Counted from the stretch's first letter, positions 44,116 through 53,786 are shown. The stretch is 64,000 nucleotides of DNA from Anaerolineales bacterium (GCA_015075625.1 JABTTZ010000001.1:744001-808000); one strand, 5' to 3'. The notes: generated by a model not told the origin, from the letters alone. Numbers and translations are program-made.

Positions 44116-46257
44116 ATGGACTCATTGATAGGGAAGCGTTTAGGGCAGTATGAGATCATCTCGCGCTTGGGTGTGGGCGGGATGGCAACTGTCTACCGCG
44201 CACGGCAGGCATCGGTGGAACGCGATGTGGCGATCAAGATCATCCGCTCCGACATGATGAACGATCCCATGTTTGTGGAGCGTTTCCGGCGCGAGGCGAA
44301 CACGATTGCCAAATTGAGCCACCCGCATATTGTGAAGGTCTTTGATTATGGCAGCGAGGGCGACCTTGCCTACCTTGCCATGGAACTCTTGGAGGGGGGC
44401 AGCCTTGCCCGCTTGCTCCGCGCTGAGGGGGATATGCCGCTGGAGAAGGCGAGCGAGATGCTCCAGCAGGTGGCGCGGGCGCTGGATGTTGCCCATCAAC
44501 AGGGAATCATTCACCGCGACTTGAAGCCGGATAATATTTTGCTGGATAGTTTCCGCAACGCCTTTCTCACCGATTTCGGCGTGGCAAAGCTGCTGACCGA
44601 ACGCAAAATGACCAGCACAGGGACGGTGGTCGGCACGCCCGCCTACATTGCGCCGGAACTCTGGAACGGCAGTTATGCTGATAACCGTACCGATCTCTAC
44701 GCGCTAGGGGTGATTGTCTATGAGATGGTCACCGGACGTACCCCGCACAATGGGGAGACGCCCTACCGCATGATGCACATGCACATTTATGAAGATGCGC
44801 TGCAGGCAACCAGCATCAACCCTATGCTCCCTCCGGTGATCGATGACTTTTTGGCGGTGGCACTGGCGAAGAATCCCAACCAACGCTTCCGTTCCGCCGA
44901 CCACATGGCAACGGTTTTCCAAGCGGCAATCCACAGCGGACGCCTCCCCGCCGGAATTGTCGTCCCCCCGCCAACGGGGACATATGAGAAAATGCCCACC
45001 GGAACGCAGCCAGTGGCAATTGCCATGCCTACATCCCTTTTTGTGCCAGAGCAATCAACAGTACAACAGCCATTATACGTACCATCAGCTGCTGCACAGA
45101 CAGTCACACAGACAGTCGCACAGACAATGGTTACCCCTCAGCGGGGAGGCATTGCCGTTCTGGGGGTCGTCAGCATTCTCGCCCTTATCATGATTGGACT
45201 GTTTCTGACCATGAGCGGGCGTTCAACGCCAAGCGCCGCCTCCGCAGAACAGCCTACCGAAGTTGCCGCGCTGCTAACGGACATCCCAACAGCGACGGCG
45301 ACCTTCACCGAAACCCCAACGGCAACGCACACGGAAACTGCGACATATACCTTCACTCCAACGCATACCTTCACACCATCCCTGACGCCCACCGAAGCGC
45401 CCAATCAGGAAACGCTCGTCGGGTTGGTCATGGCGACGCTCAACGCCAAGCAAACGCTTGATATTGCCTCCACTATAGCCGCCTATACCGCGACCATGAC
45501 AATCACCCCCTCAGAGACGCCTGATTTGCTTGCCACCGCCCAATGGATTGTAGAGCGGACAGCAACAGGAAACGCGATCACACTGGCGCTGATGGCAACA
45601 AACACCCCTATCCCAACCGCCACCTATACATCTACAAGCACCAGTACAGTAACACCGACCCCCGCTTGGGTCTCCGTCCTAACGCGCTCACGGGCTAACA
45701 TCCGCATTGGTCCCAGCACAAGCTACCGTGTCTTGCTCATGGTCGATATGTCTGTTCAACTGCGTGCCTTTGCCAAAATACGCAGCAAAGAGACGAATGA
45801 TTTCTGGTTCTTAATTGAAGTACCCAACGCCTCAAATGTCGCAAATGCTACAGAGAAGGGCTGGATTCACGAAAGCGCCCTGTGGACGGAAAATGTCGCC
45901 CAAATGATGGCGCTTGAAACCTTTGATGTCGTGGTGACTGTTGTTGTGCCGCCCACCGCCATGCGTACCGCAACCCGTGTCCGCACGTTTACGGCAACGC
46001 CCAACAACAATCCTTCCAGCGGGGCAACACCGATTCCCCCAACGGCAGCCAATAACCCGTCGACGTCAGCCAATAATTCGCCCACAGCAGTTCCGCCCAC
46101 AGCAGTTCCGCCGACGGCAGTTCCGCCGACGGCTGTTCCGCCAACGGCGACAGCGATCCCGCCGACGGCAGTTCCGCCAACGGCGACAGCGATCCCGCCG
46201 ACGGCAGTTCCGCCGACACACATTCCGTTTCCCACCTGCCAACATCAATGCCCCTAA
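44116..46257 (+). CDS. Membrane Ser/Thr protein kinase with SH3b-like extracellular end (second tandem copy)
   Basis: 713 residues. The kinase domain (1-290) is almost identical to that of the preceding gene, with D135 in HRDLKPDN. The two are a recent tandem duplication. They differ after about residue 290. A Gln/Thr-rich segment (QTVTQTVAQTM) precedes the membrane helix (GIAVLGVVSILALIMIGLFLTM). Then come the TP-rich linker, the SH3b-like module at about 522-592 (ANIRIGPSTSYRVLLMVD), and a long PTAVPP repeat ending in CQHQCP. A start at 44107 adds three residues. Confidence 0.92.
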   Translation: MDSLIGKRLGQYEIISRLGVGGMATVYRARQASVERDVAIKIIRSDMMNDPMFVERFRREANTIAKLSHPHIVKVFDYGSEGDLAYLAMELLEGGSLARLLRAEGDMPLEKASEMLQQVARALDVAHQQGIIHRDLKPDNILLDSFRNAFLTDFGVAKLLTERKMTSTGTVVGTPAYIAPELWNGSYADNRTDLYALGVIVYEMVTGRTPHNGETPYRMMHMHIYEDALQATSINPMLPPVIDDFLAVALAKNPNQRFRSADHMATVFQAAIHSGRLPAGIVVPPPTGTYEKMPTGTQPVAIAMPTSLFVPEQSTVQQPLYVPSAAAQTVTQTVAQTMVTPQRGGIAVLGVVSILALIMIGLFLTMSGRSTPSAASAEQPTEVAALLTDIPTATATFTETPTATHTETATYTFTPTHTFTPSLTPTEAPNQETLVGLVMATLNAKQTLDIASTIAAYTATMTITPSETPDLLATAQWIVERTATGNAITLALMATNTPIPTATYTSTSTSTVTPTPAWVSVLTRSRANIRIGPSTSYRVLLMVDMSVQLRAFAKIRSKETNDFWFLIEVPNASNVANATEKGWIHESALWTENVAQMMALETFDVVVTVVVPPTAMRTATRVRTFTATPNNNPSSGATPIPPTAANNPSTSANNSPTAVPPTAVPPTAVPPTAVPPTATAIPPTAVPPTATAIPPTAVPPTHIPFPTCQHQCP
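46081..46215 (+). repeat. In-frame tandem repeat coding PTAVPP units
   Basis: Near-perfect 15-bp units (GTTCCGCCGACGGCA) and a longer 36-bp unit repeated exactly twice code for PPTAV and PPTATAI. The repeat number is likely to vary among strains by slippage. Confidence 0.85.
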
Positions 46258-46314
46258 ACAATGGCTGTTATCGATAGCATTCGAGGGTTGGCAAGACATT
46301 AAAGGAAATCGACC

Positions 46315-47439
46315 ATGCGCACCCGTTTAACACTCATAAGCGGTCTGGTTTTGGCGGTTATCCTCGCCACCTTGCCTCTCGCCGTGCCAACCCGCGCCGC
46401 AGACCTTCAAGCGGCACTACAACGGCTTGCCGATGATGCCGTTCGGGAAGGATTGGTTGGTGTCTCGATAGCCATCTACACACCGGAAGCGGGGATTGTC
46501 CTCGCCGCCGCTGGCGTTTCGGATAAAACGACGCGGACAGCCCTAACGACGAGTGATGTGGGGCGAATTGCCAGTTGCTCTAAGGTGTGGGTCGGTGCGG
46601 CGGTCATGCAGCTTATTGGCGAGGGGACCTTGGCGCTCGATGATCCGATTGCCCCATTTTTAGGCGCCGATGATCGGGACCACATTGCGAACGCCAAGAC
46701 CGCCACTGTAGGGCAGCTTCTCTCCCACACCAGTGGCATTTTCGATTACTTCAACAGCGATGATTTCGGCATGGATGACCCCAATAAAATGGACTTCACC
46801 CTTGCCGAGGCGCTGCGCTATGCATGGGACAAACCCGCCGAATTCCCCGCCGGTACAGCCTATGCCTACAGCAACACGAATACCGTCTTGCTCGGCGTGA
46901 TCCTTGAAAAAGTGACCGGGCAGCCCTATGCCCAAGTTCTTCGTTCGCGTATCTTCACCCCCTTAGGTTTAAAACACACCTATATTGAGGTCTTTGAGCC
47001 AGTCCCTGTGCGCATTGCGCGGGGGTATGAGGATGAAGGCGACGGGCTGATCGAAATTGGCGATAGCTATCAGGGCGGCGGCTTGCCCGATGGCGGCATT
47101 GTCACCACCGCCGAGGATATGGCGCTCTTTATGAAGGCGTTGTTCGTTGATGGCACGCTGCTGGATGCCGGACTTGCCACGCTCATGACGACTCCCGTTA
47201 CCGAAGGGGAGGATGGCGAACAGGTTGGCTACCATATCTTCATCAGCCAGACCGATCACGGGCTGCGCTATGAACACGATGGGTCACTCCCCGGTTACTT
47301 GGCGGTGCAGATGCAGTACCCTAAGTCAGGGGTGATCCTTGCCATGTGGACGAACAGCGGCGGCGAAACGGCTGAAACCGTTTTCTTTGACGATCTCCAA
47401 GCGGCGGTGATCGCTCTTGTCCACGAGGGGGCTGATTGA
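46315..47439 (+). CDS. Secreted serine hydrolase (beta-lactamase / DD-peptidase family)
   Basis: 374 residues. A signal peptide (LTLISGLVLAVILATLPLAVPTRAA) leads to the class C-type serine hydrolase fold: S87-C-S-K90 (SxxK), YAYSNTN (YxN) and YEHDGSLPGY (HxG). ADDRDHIANAKTATVGQLLSHTSGIFDY is the family's TxxxLLSHTSG motif. It could be a DD-carboxypeptidase, esterase or beta-lactamase; motifs alone do not tell. It lies between kinase genes, 57 bases after the second kinase, which suggests a role in the cell envelope. Confidence 0.92.
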   Translation: MRTRLTLISGLVLAVILATLPLAVPTRAADLQAALQRLADDAVREGLVGVSIAIYTPEAGIVLAAAGVSDKTTRTALTTSDVGRIASCSKVWVGAAVMQLIGEGTLALDDPIAPFLGADDRDHIANAKTATVGQLLSHTSGIFDYFNSDDFGMDDPNKMDFTLAEALRYAWDKPAEFPAGTAYAYSNTNTVLLGVILEKVTGQPYAQVLRSRIFTPLGLKHTYIEVFEPVPVRIARGYEDEGDGLIEIGDSYQGGGLPDGGIVTTAEDMALFMKALFVDGTLLDAGLATLMTTPVTEGEDGEQVGYHIFISQTDHGLRYEHDGSLPGYLAVQMQYPKSGVILAMWTNSGGETAETVFFDDLQAAVIALVHEGAD

Positions 47440-47511
47440 CCCCATTCATTCTCTTTTGATCTACAATCATATCCTCAAAGGGGCAGCAACCTACACAAAG
47501 GCAATTCTTTC

Positions 47512-50337
47512 ATGAGCGATTTGATTGGGGCGACCATAGGGAATTATGAGATCACCGGTGTGATTGGGGCGGGCGGCATGGCAACGGTCTACAGCGCCCG
47601 CCAAAAGAACATCCGCCGCGATGTCGCCGTGAAGGTCGTCAAAAGCGGCGTTGGCGATGCGGCGATCATGCTCCAGCGCTTTGAGCGCGAGGTGAACACC
47701 GTCGGAGCGCTGACCCACCCCAATATTTTAAAAGTGTTCGATTATGGCGAGGTGCAGGGGGTCATTTACCTCGTCATGGAGTGGCAAAAGGGAGGCAGCC
47801 TCGCCGCCCTGATCAAAGCCCAAACACGCCTCGATTTTCCCCTGATCAACCGTCTGTTCAGCCAGATTGCCGATGCGCTCGATTATGCCCACGAACGGGG
47901 TATTGTTCACCGCGATTTGAAGCCCCAAAACATCCTCATCGATGAGCGGGGAAACGCCATTCTGACCGATTTTGGCATAGCCAAAGTGAGCGCCGAGATG
48001 ATGTCGCTGACCCAGACAGGGACAGCGATGGGAACACCGGCGTACATGTCTCCCGAACAGTGGCGTGGCGAAACACTCGATGCTCGCTCCGATGTGTACG
48101 CACTAGGCATTGTCCTCTACGAGATGATCACGGGCAGCGTTCCCTTCACGGCGGATACCCCCTACGCGATGATGCATATGCACGTGTTTAACCCGCCGCC
48201 TAGCCCACGCTTGCTGCGCCCAGACGTACCCAAAGACGTTGATCCCGTGCTGCAAATGGCACTTGCCAAAGAGCGTGATGGGCGCTTCAACACAGCAGGG
48301 GAGATGGCGGAAGCGCTCTCGGCGGCGTTTAATGGAAGATCGGTTGGAGGAGCAGCCCGATCCGCACCCCATGCAGCGGAGGCAACGGCGGTAGGAATCA
48401 GCGGCGATCTGACGAACCCGCTGCCGATCACAGCGGGGGAAGGCTATAGCGGAAGTTCAATCGGGATGCCCGCACCCACCACCGCCCTTCCCGGTGACGA
48501 TCCTCCCCAACGGCGCTCTCCGGTGGCATTTTTGGCTGGAATCGCTGTTCTCATTGTGGCGGTGGTGGGCGTCGTCGCCCTCAGCGGGCGGGGCGGAGCG
48601 CCCGTCGTGGAAACCGCCACACTCCCCCCCACCGAACCGCCGACACGGGCTGTCCTTCAGGCGACACAGAATCCCTTCCTTACGCCTAGCCTTCTTGCAG
48701 CGGCAGGGGCGACAGAGACCTTACCTCCAACGGCGACAGAGAAGGCGACAAATACAGCCCTCCCAACAAACACGGTCACCTCGCGCCCAACAAATACAAA
48801 CACGGCACGTCCTACGAACACCGTTACCCCACCGCCCACCAAGACAAACACGCTGCGTCCGACGAATACTCCCTCTCCCACCAACCGACCACCCACCAAT
48901 ACCAAGCCGCCCACATCCACCCCAACACGGACGCCACAGCGGGTTGCGGCGGCGGTTCCGATTTTGGCGGAAACAGGGGCGCTGCGCCTGACCGATCACG
49001 GCTTTGATAATCTGAGCGCGGTTGTAAACGCTTGGAATATCGGTGGCGATTACAAACTTGCCTTCAAGGATGGCGTCATGGCGATGAGCCTGCGTGATCC
49101 TCTTGGCGCGGCGGCAATACACGGGGCTGGAACGGGAATAAAGGACGGGCAAGGAGCGCTGTTTTTATTCTCCTACAGCACACCCATTGGGCTGCGCAAC
49201 CTGTATATTGAGATGGGACAGTATCCGACAACAAGCTATCATGGCTGGAACTTCATCAGCGACAACTCAAATCGATGGGCGGCAACCTACTGCATCGGTC
49301 TAGGGGAAACCACCGACTGCACGAATGAATTCGCTTCGGTGACCTTAAAACCGAACACGTGGTATTACCTGTTCTTCCGCTTGGGGACGACGGGACGTGT
49401 CTTTATCTATGTGTGGGAAAAAGAAAACCCCTCCGCGTTTTTGTTGAATACGGGTGCCTACCCAAGAGGGTCAGGTTGGTCAGGAAAACTATGGCAGCCC
49501 ACTGTCTACATGACGGGGGGGAACACAAACACGATCTTACTGGATACCTACGAATCCTATGCTCTTCCCGCTGGCTTCGCCATGCCCAGCCTGCCACCGG
49601 GAGCAAGGGTGAGCCAAGCGGCAACGAAAACACCCACCCCCGCCCCAACACGAACGCCGCGTCTGACGGCGACAGCCACACCCCTTTCGCCGTTCCATTC
49701 TTTGGGCGTAAAGATTACGACTCGTCAGGAATTCAACAGCTTCAGCGAAATCCTCGCCGGAAGGTGGTCCGTCACAGGGTTGAAGATCGATTTTGAGCAG
49801 GGCGTGGCAACACTCAAAAACAGGGTAGCAGCCGATTACGAATCGATTTACCGCTCAGAACCACCCCTGACGAGTGGGAAGGGGCTTTTAATGCGCTTTC
49901 AATCGCCCGACGGCAGCGGCGCGAAGTCCTTTTATCTCAGCAGCGGCGAATGGGCGAAACCCGGCTACCGCCGTCTGAATTTTACCGCAAATTGGAGCGA
50001 AAATACATGGTTTCCCTATCTGTGGGGATGGGATAGCGCGGGGAAGGAATTCACCCAAAACCCAGGCAGCAGCGTGACCCTGAACCCCAACCGCTGGTAT
50101 TACCTGTTCATCGGCGTTCAGGGGGCGGGGCAATTCACACTGGCGGTCTGGGAATCAGGGGTGGCGCAGTATGCCTTGAAGATCGTCATACAGCCGACAA
50201 CGAATGGTTGGGCGGGCAACGATTGGATACGTCTGATCGAACTGCATGATGGGGCAACGCTGAAGATTGATATGTATGAGGAATTCACCATGCCGACGGG
50301 GTTTGCCCTACCCGTCGTGCCGCCCAAAATGCCTTAG
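47512..50337 (+). CDS. Membrane Ser/Thr protein kinase with duplicated beta-rich extracellular domain
   Basis: 941 residues. Kinase domain at about 8-275 with D135 (HRDLKPQN), DFGIAKVS and YMSPEQWRG. A membrane helix lies at about 338-358 (FLAGIAVLIVAVVGVVAL). A Thr/Pro/Asn-rich linker (TNTVTSRPTNTNTARPTNT) follows. Two related extracellular domains of about 210 residues come next, at about 485-695 and 725-941. Each has WYYLFxxxGxxGxFxxxVWE, GWxGxxW and a final E-x-F-x-(L/M)-P-x-GFAxPxxPP. They resemble lectin-like beta-sandwiches, but the family was not recognised. Confidence 0.9.
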   Translation: MSDLIGATIGNYEITGVIGAGGMATVYSARQKNIRRDVAVKVVKSGVGDAAIMLQRFEREVNTVGALTHPNILKVFDYGEVQGVIYLVMEWQKGGSLAALIKAQTRLDFPLINRLFSQIADALDYAHERGIVHRDLKPQNILIDERGNAILTDFGIAKVSAEMMSLTQTGTAMGTPAYMSPEQWRGETLDARSDVYALGIVLYEMITGSVPFTADTPYAMMHMHVFNPPPSPRLLRPDVPKDVDPVLQMALAKERDGRFNTAGEMAEALSAAFNGRSVGGAARSAPHAAEATAVGISGDLTNPLPITAGEGYSGSSIGMPAPTTALPGDDPPQRRSPVAFLAGIAVLIVAVVGVVALSGRGGAPVVETATLPPTEPPTRAVLQATQNPFLTPSLLAAAGATETLPPTATEKATNTALPTNTVTSRPTNTNTARPTNTVTPPPTKTNTLRPTNTPSPTNRPPTNTKPPTSTPTRTPQRVAAAVPILAETGALRLTDHGFDNLSAVVNAWNIGGDYKLAFKDGVMAMSLRDPLGAAAIHGAGTGIKDGQGALFLFSYSTPIGLRNLYIEMGQYPTTSYHGWNFISDNSNRWAATYCIGLGETTDCTNEFASVTLKPNTWYYLFFRLGTTGRVFIYVWEKENPSAFLLNTGAYPRGSGWSGKLWQPTVYMTGGNTNTILLDTYESYALPAGFAMPSLPPGARVSQAATKTPTPAPTRTPRLTATATPLSPFHSLGVKITTRQEFNSFSEILAGRWSVTGLKIDFEQGVATLKNRVAADYESIYRSEPPLTSGKGLLMRFQSPDGSGAKSFYLSSGEWAKPGYRRLNFTANWSENTWFPYLWGWDSAGKEFTQNPGSSVTLNPNRWYYLFIGVQGAGQFTLAVWESGVAQYALKIVIQPTTNGWAGNDWIRLIELHDGATLKIDMYEEFTMPTGFALPVVPPKMP

Positions 50338-50912
50338 AGGGGGAGTATGTCCCAAGCCCCCTCTCCAAATGGAGAGGGGAACATGATAGCTGATAGCCGT
50401 CGTACTTCTTCCCCTTACGCAGTTGGGTTTGTTCACCCCGTATTCATCGAAAGGGGCAGTTTGAGGGGGTTTCCCCCTCAAAAAACAAAAAAGTGCATTC
50501 CCCCTCTCCCGCTTAGCGGGAGAGGGGGTTAGGGGGTGAAGGTCTGTGCGTAACGTCTACACCTATAATTCGGTGAAGAAGGTAGTCATATCCATTGTTC
50601 AATGCTTTTGTTGTTGGCTTGGATTGTCCATAGACGCTGCCTTCTTTTCCTTACCGGACAAGCCCTTTAGGGTGGGGTGGTTTACCCATAGCCCGATGGA
50701 TTACCGTCGGGCGGGCGTGGGCGACCCAGGGGACGTCCCTACGGGGGGGATGGTGCGGGCGACCACACGGGGTCGCCCCTACGCTACGATGAATGGGCTG
50801 TTCCTGCCGAGGTGCATGGCGGGGATGATGGGCGAAAACTGGCGATTGCGGTAGATTGGATAGACTTTATCGCCCGTGTTGAGCCGGACTATTTCTAAGG
50901 ATACCACCTCAT
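50338..50912. repeat. Intergenic region with repeat family 3 and a MITE-like right half
   Basis: 575 bases without a gene. CCCCCTCTCCAAATGGAGAGG and CCCCCTCTCCCGC then TTAGCGGGAGAGGG palindromes flank TTTCCCCCTCAAAAAACAAA. At 50660-50716, AAGCCCTTTAGGG and AGCCCGATGGATTACCGTCGGGC repeat the two-hairpin design of the MITE-like family. Confidence 0.5.
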
Positions 50913-52235
50913 TTGACCACCTTGCTTCTACGTCCCCGCCGCCGCCTGTTCGCTATCCTCGCCGCTGTCCTCTTTCTTGGCGGTGTCTTTGCCGTTTTCG
51001 ATTTGCGCGGGCGGGGCGCCTTGTGGCGCTACCTGTACAGCCTCACCGGCGAAGTAGACCCCTTTCCACAACTTTACGCTTACCTTGCCTATCTCGGCAA
51101 CGTCACCCGCCGCCTGCCGAACACCGCCGATGAGATCGCCACCAACTACCCCGTCGAAAACCCGTTGGGCGTGAACACCTTTCTTGAGCTTGAGCCGGAA
51201 CTGGCAAAGCGCGAACGGCAGATGATCATGATTGCTGAGGCGGGAATCGGCTGGATGCGCCAAAAGTTCACCTGGCAAGACATTGAAATTCACGGGCGCG
51301 GCGACTTTATGGATCGTCGCAACGACATGAACGGCGACGGGACGCCCGATCCAGTAGACGCATGGCTAAAATACGACACAATTGTTGACCTTGCCAACGA
51401 ATACGGGGTGAAGATCATCGCTCGCTTGGGGACGCCTCCGGCATGGAGTCAGCCAGAGGGCGTGAAGGGGACATTTGCCCCGCCGGAAGACCTTCAAGAT
51501 TACGTCAATTACGCGGCAGCAGTGATCACCCGCTACAAAGGGCGTATTCGCCATGTGCAAGTTTGGAATGAGCCAAATTTGGAGATCGAATGGGGTGGGC
51601 AGCCGGTTAGCCCAGAGCGCTATACGGAGATGCTGTGCCGAACGTATCAGGCACTTAAAGCGATTGATCCAGAGATCGTCGTGATCACCGGAGCGTTAGC
51701 GCCAACGGTGGATATTAGCGGCTACAACCTGAACCCGAACATCTTCCTTCAGCGAATGTATGACGCCGGAGCAAAGCCCTGCTTTGATATTCTTGGCGGG
51801 CAAGGCTACGGCTTGTTCAGCGGACCCACCGATAGGCGCGTGCGCATCACCACAATCAACTTTAACTATCCGATGTGGCTGCGCGATGTGATGATTGCCA
51901 ATGGCGATGGTGAGAAGCCCATCTGGATCGGGGAAATGGCGTGGAATCCCGTCCCCGATGCCGAAACTGCGCCGGATATGGTCGGGCGCTATGTCTATGG
52001 GCAGGTGACCGACGAGCAAGGGGCGCAGTATGTGGTTGATGCCTATCAGCGCGTTCGCGAGGAATGGAAATGGACGGGGGTGATTTGTTATTGGTATTTC
52101 AAACGCCCCGACGAAAGCGAGAAAAACCAGAGTTGGTATTACTTCCGCATGGTAGACCCCGATTTTACGCCGCGCCCAGTCTATGCGGCGGTGAAAGCCT
52201 ACGCCGAGAAAATGGGCTACAAACGGCAGCCCTGA
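50913..52235 (+). CDS. Membrane-anchored glycoside hydrolase (clan GH-A type)
   Basis: 440 residues. One N-terminal membrane anchor (LFAILAAVLFLGGVFAVF) precedes a TIM-barrel: GIGWMRQKFTWQDIE, YDTIVDLANEYGVKIIARLGTPPAW, HVQVWNEPNLEIEWGG with acid/base E220, and PIWIGEMAWN with nucleophile E341. The NEP plus late Glu pair is the clan GH-A signature, shared by xylosidase, galactosidase and mannanase families. The substrate is unknown. The start is TTG at 50913, with AAGGA upstream at long spacing. Confidence 0.85.
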   Translation: MTTLLLRPRRRLFAILAAVLFLGGVFAVFDLRGRGALWRYLYSLTGEVDPFPQLYAYLAYLGNVTRRLPNTADEIATNYPVENPLGVNTFLELEPELAKRERQMIMIAEAGIGWMRQKFTWQDIEIHGRGDFMDRRNDMNGDGTPDPVDAWLKYDTIVDLANEYGVKIIARLGTPPAWSQPEGVKGTFAPPEDLQDYVNYAAAVITRYKGRIRHVQVWNEPNLEIEWGGQPVSPERYTEMLCRTYQALKAIDPEIVVITGALAPTVDISGYNLNPNIFLQRMYDAGAKPCFDILGGQGYGLFSGPTDRRVRITTINFNYPMWLRDVMIANGDGEKPIWIGEMAWNPVPDAETAPDMVGRYVYGQVTDEQGAQYVVDAYQRVREEWKWTGVICYWYFKRPDESEKNQSWYYFRMVDPDFTPRPVYAAVKAYAEKMGYKRQP

Positions 52236-52423
52236 TGGATAGGAAAGGTATAGGGGTTACGCCCTTGACCCTGGTTGCTTTGTACGTATCCAAAGGGACA
52301 GTCTGAGGGGGAAGCCCCCTCAAAAAGCGAAACCCCCCTCCTCCCAATGGGAGAAGGGGGCTAGGGGGATGAGGACTCCCACGAAAACGGGGAATCCGCA
52401 CTACTGGTTATTATTGCCGTACC

Positions 52424-52576
52424 CTCACTGGTTGGGCTGCAACCAGCCTTCTTACAAGAAGGGCAAGCGTCGTTCGTTTACGCCTTAGATCATCATCGCC
52501 TAGCCCATCGGTAAGTATGTCGTGATAAGGGGGGCTGTCAACCACTAAGGGGTCAATCTCCTTGAAATATGCTGTA
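52424..52576 (-). repeat. Dispersed repeat family 2, inverted copy
   Basis: On the minus strand it reads AGCATATTTCAAGGAGATTG, TATCACGACATACTTACC, GTAAACGAACGACG, CCTTCTTGTAAGAAGG, CTGGTTGCAGCCCAACCAG and GAGGGTACGGCAAT. It aligns along its whole length with 20950-21108, with roughly one change in six bases by eye. Confidence 0.75.
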
Positions 52577-52655
52577 GATTGTGTTGATAGTGTAATCCCA
52601 CTGCTCCCGCCGCTAAAGTGGGGGTTGAAAGCAGCCGACCCTTTGGGGCTTAAAA
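52577..52655 (-). repeat. MITE-like family, inverted right half
   Basis: Minus strand: AAGCCCCAAAGGGTCGGCTG, CCCCCACTTTAGCGGCGGG, GGGATTACACTATCAACACA. It directly joins the inverted family 2 copy. Confidence 0.6.
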
Positions 52656-52709
52656 GGCGTCGCTGCCCAGAGATTTCTACTTTCCTCACGCCAAAAGATT
52701 TTTTTGTAC

Positions 52710-53786
52710 TTAGGCTTTATTGCGGGCAAATTCCTGCATAATCGGGCTGAAGGCAAGCATCGTCCCCCGCTCCCCAATCGTCTTGACCAAGCCCTTTGCC
52801 TTCAGTTCTTGTAAGGGGACAACATCCTCACGGGTGGGGCGCTGCCCGCTCACCAGCCGTTTCAGCGCGTCGTGTTCACCTTCCCGCAGGGAATCCCAAA
52901 TCTTTTCACATTCTTTCCACAGCGACGCATTGCGAACGACTAACTGCCCCATTTGCTCAGGGGTTGTGGGCGGTTGTGGGGAATCAACAAGGACTTTGAA
53001 CGCCGCGCCGATCATCCCCGAATGCCCGCCCGTCACATCAATCAGCATATCACGGGTGATTTTCTTCAACTTGTAGTCGTAGCGCTGCTCCAAATCCAAG
53101 ACCATCTCTTGGGCGTCTTTGGCGTCATAGGGACCGATGGCATAGGTGTTTGAGGTAAAGAGTTCGTAGAATTCTTCCACTTCCTCTTGGCGATCTATGT
53201 GACGTTGGTAGGGCATTTGGCGGCGCGTGGCGACCAGATAGGTCAGTTGGTATTTGCTCTTGTTACGCAGCGCCCGCAGGTTACGGAACAATTGCGCATC
53301 GTAATTTTGAAACACAAAGTCGAATTCATCAAAACATAAGGTCAATTTGAAGGGGTACGCCTCAAGAAGGTAGGTGATCCCCGTCATGAGGTGACGGAAG
53401 GCGAGATCGCGCTCTTTCGTCACAAGGTCATACATGGGAGCAAGGTCGTTCTGGAAGGCGGAAAGGCGAGGGTGGTTGGCATTGCGCACCAGATCATCCA
53501 GCGCACGGGCGATCCCCTCATAAGCGCCCCATGAGGTTTGGTCAAGCCATGAATTGCATTCGACAAGGGCGATGAAGTGATCGTAAGCCTCCCGTCCGAG
53601 GTGGTATTCCATCGTCTCTGGGCGGGTCATGTGCAGCAGCAGGCGAGACTTTCCGCAGCTTCCTACGCCCACAACGCCAACACACTCGCCGCGATGGAGG
53701 TTCGTCAACACATCACGCACCAATTGAAAACGGTAATCCAGCGTCTGACGACGATTCGGCTCTTTCGGGTTACGGTAGCTGTACAC
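52710..53786 (-). CDS. Orphan AAA-type ATPase with winged-helix-like C-terminus
   Basis: 358 residues. Walker A GVGSCGKS at residues 40-47 and Walker B KLTLCFDEFDFVF near 150 define a P-loop ATPase. YLVATRRQMPY is a sensor-1-like strand. The C-terminal 90 residues (EHDALKRLVSGQRPTREDVVPLQELKAKGLVKTIGERGTMLAFSP) look like a winged helix, as in ORC/Cdc6-like and STAND ATPases. No membrane segment is seen. The function is unknown. It is divergent from the CCA-adding enzyme gene. Confidence 0.75.
   Translation of the reverse strand: MYSYRNPKEPNRRQTLDYRFQLVRDVLTNLHRGECVGVVGVGSCGKSRLLLHMTRPETMEYHLGREAYDHFIALVECNSWLDQTSWGAYEGIARALDDLVRNANHPRLSAFQNDLAPMYDLVTKERDLAFRHLMTGITYLLEAYPFKLTLCFDEFDFVFQNYDAQLFRNLRALRNKSKYQLTYLVATRRQMPYQRHIDRQEEVEEFYELFTSNTYAIGPYDAKDAQEMVLDLEQRYDYKLKKITRDMLIDVTGGHSGMIGAAFKVLVDSPQPPTTPEQMGQLVVRNASLWKECEKIWDSLREGEHDALKRLVSGQRPTREDVVPLQELKAKGLVKTIGERGTMLAFSPIMQEFARNKA

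Larger units (their letters stand above)
52236..52709. other. Intergenic region of stacked repeats
   Basis: 474 bases, no gene. Left to right: a family 3 palindrome at about 52301-52372, an inverted family 2 copy (52424-52576) and an inverted MITE-like right half (52577-52655). Confidence 0.55.

Noticed and set aside
46081-46215. Tandem repeat considered as a CRISPR array
   Set aside because: Units are 15 or 36 bp without unique spacers, lie inside a coding frame and translate to PTAVPP repeats. No cas genes are present.
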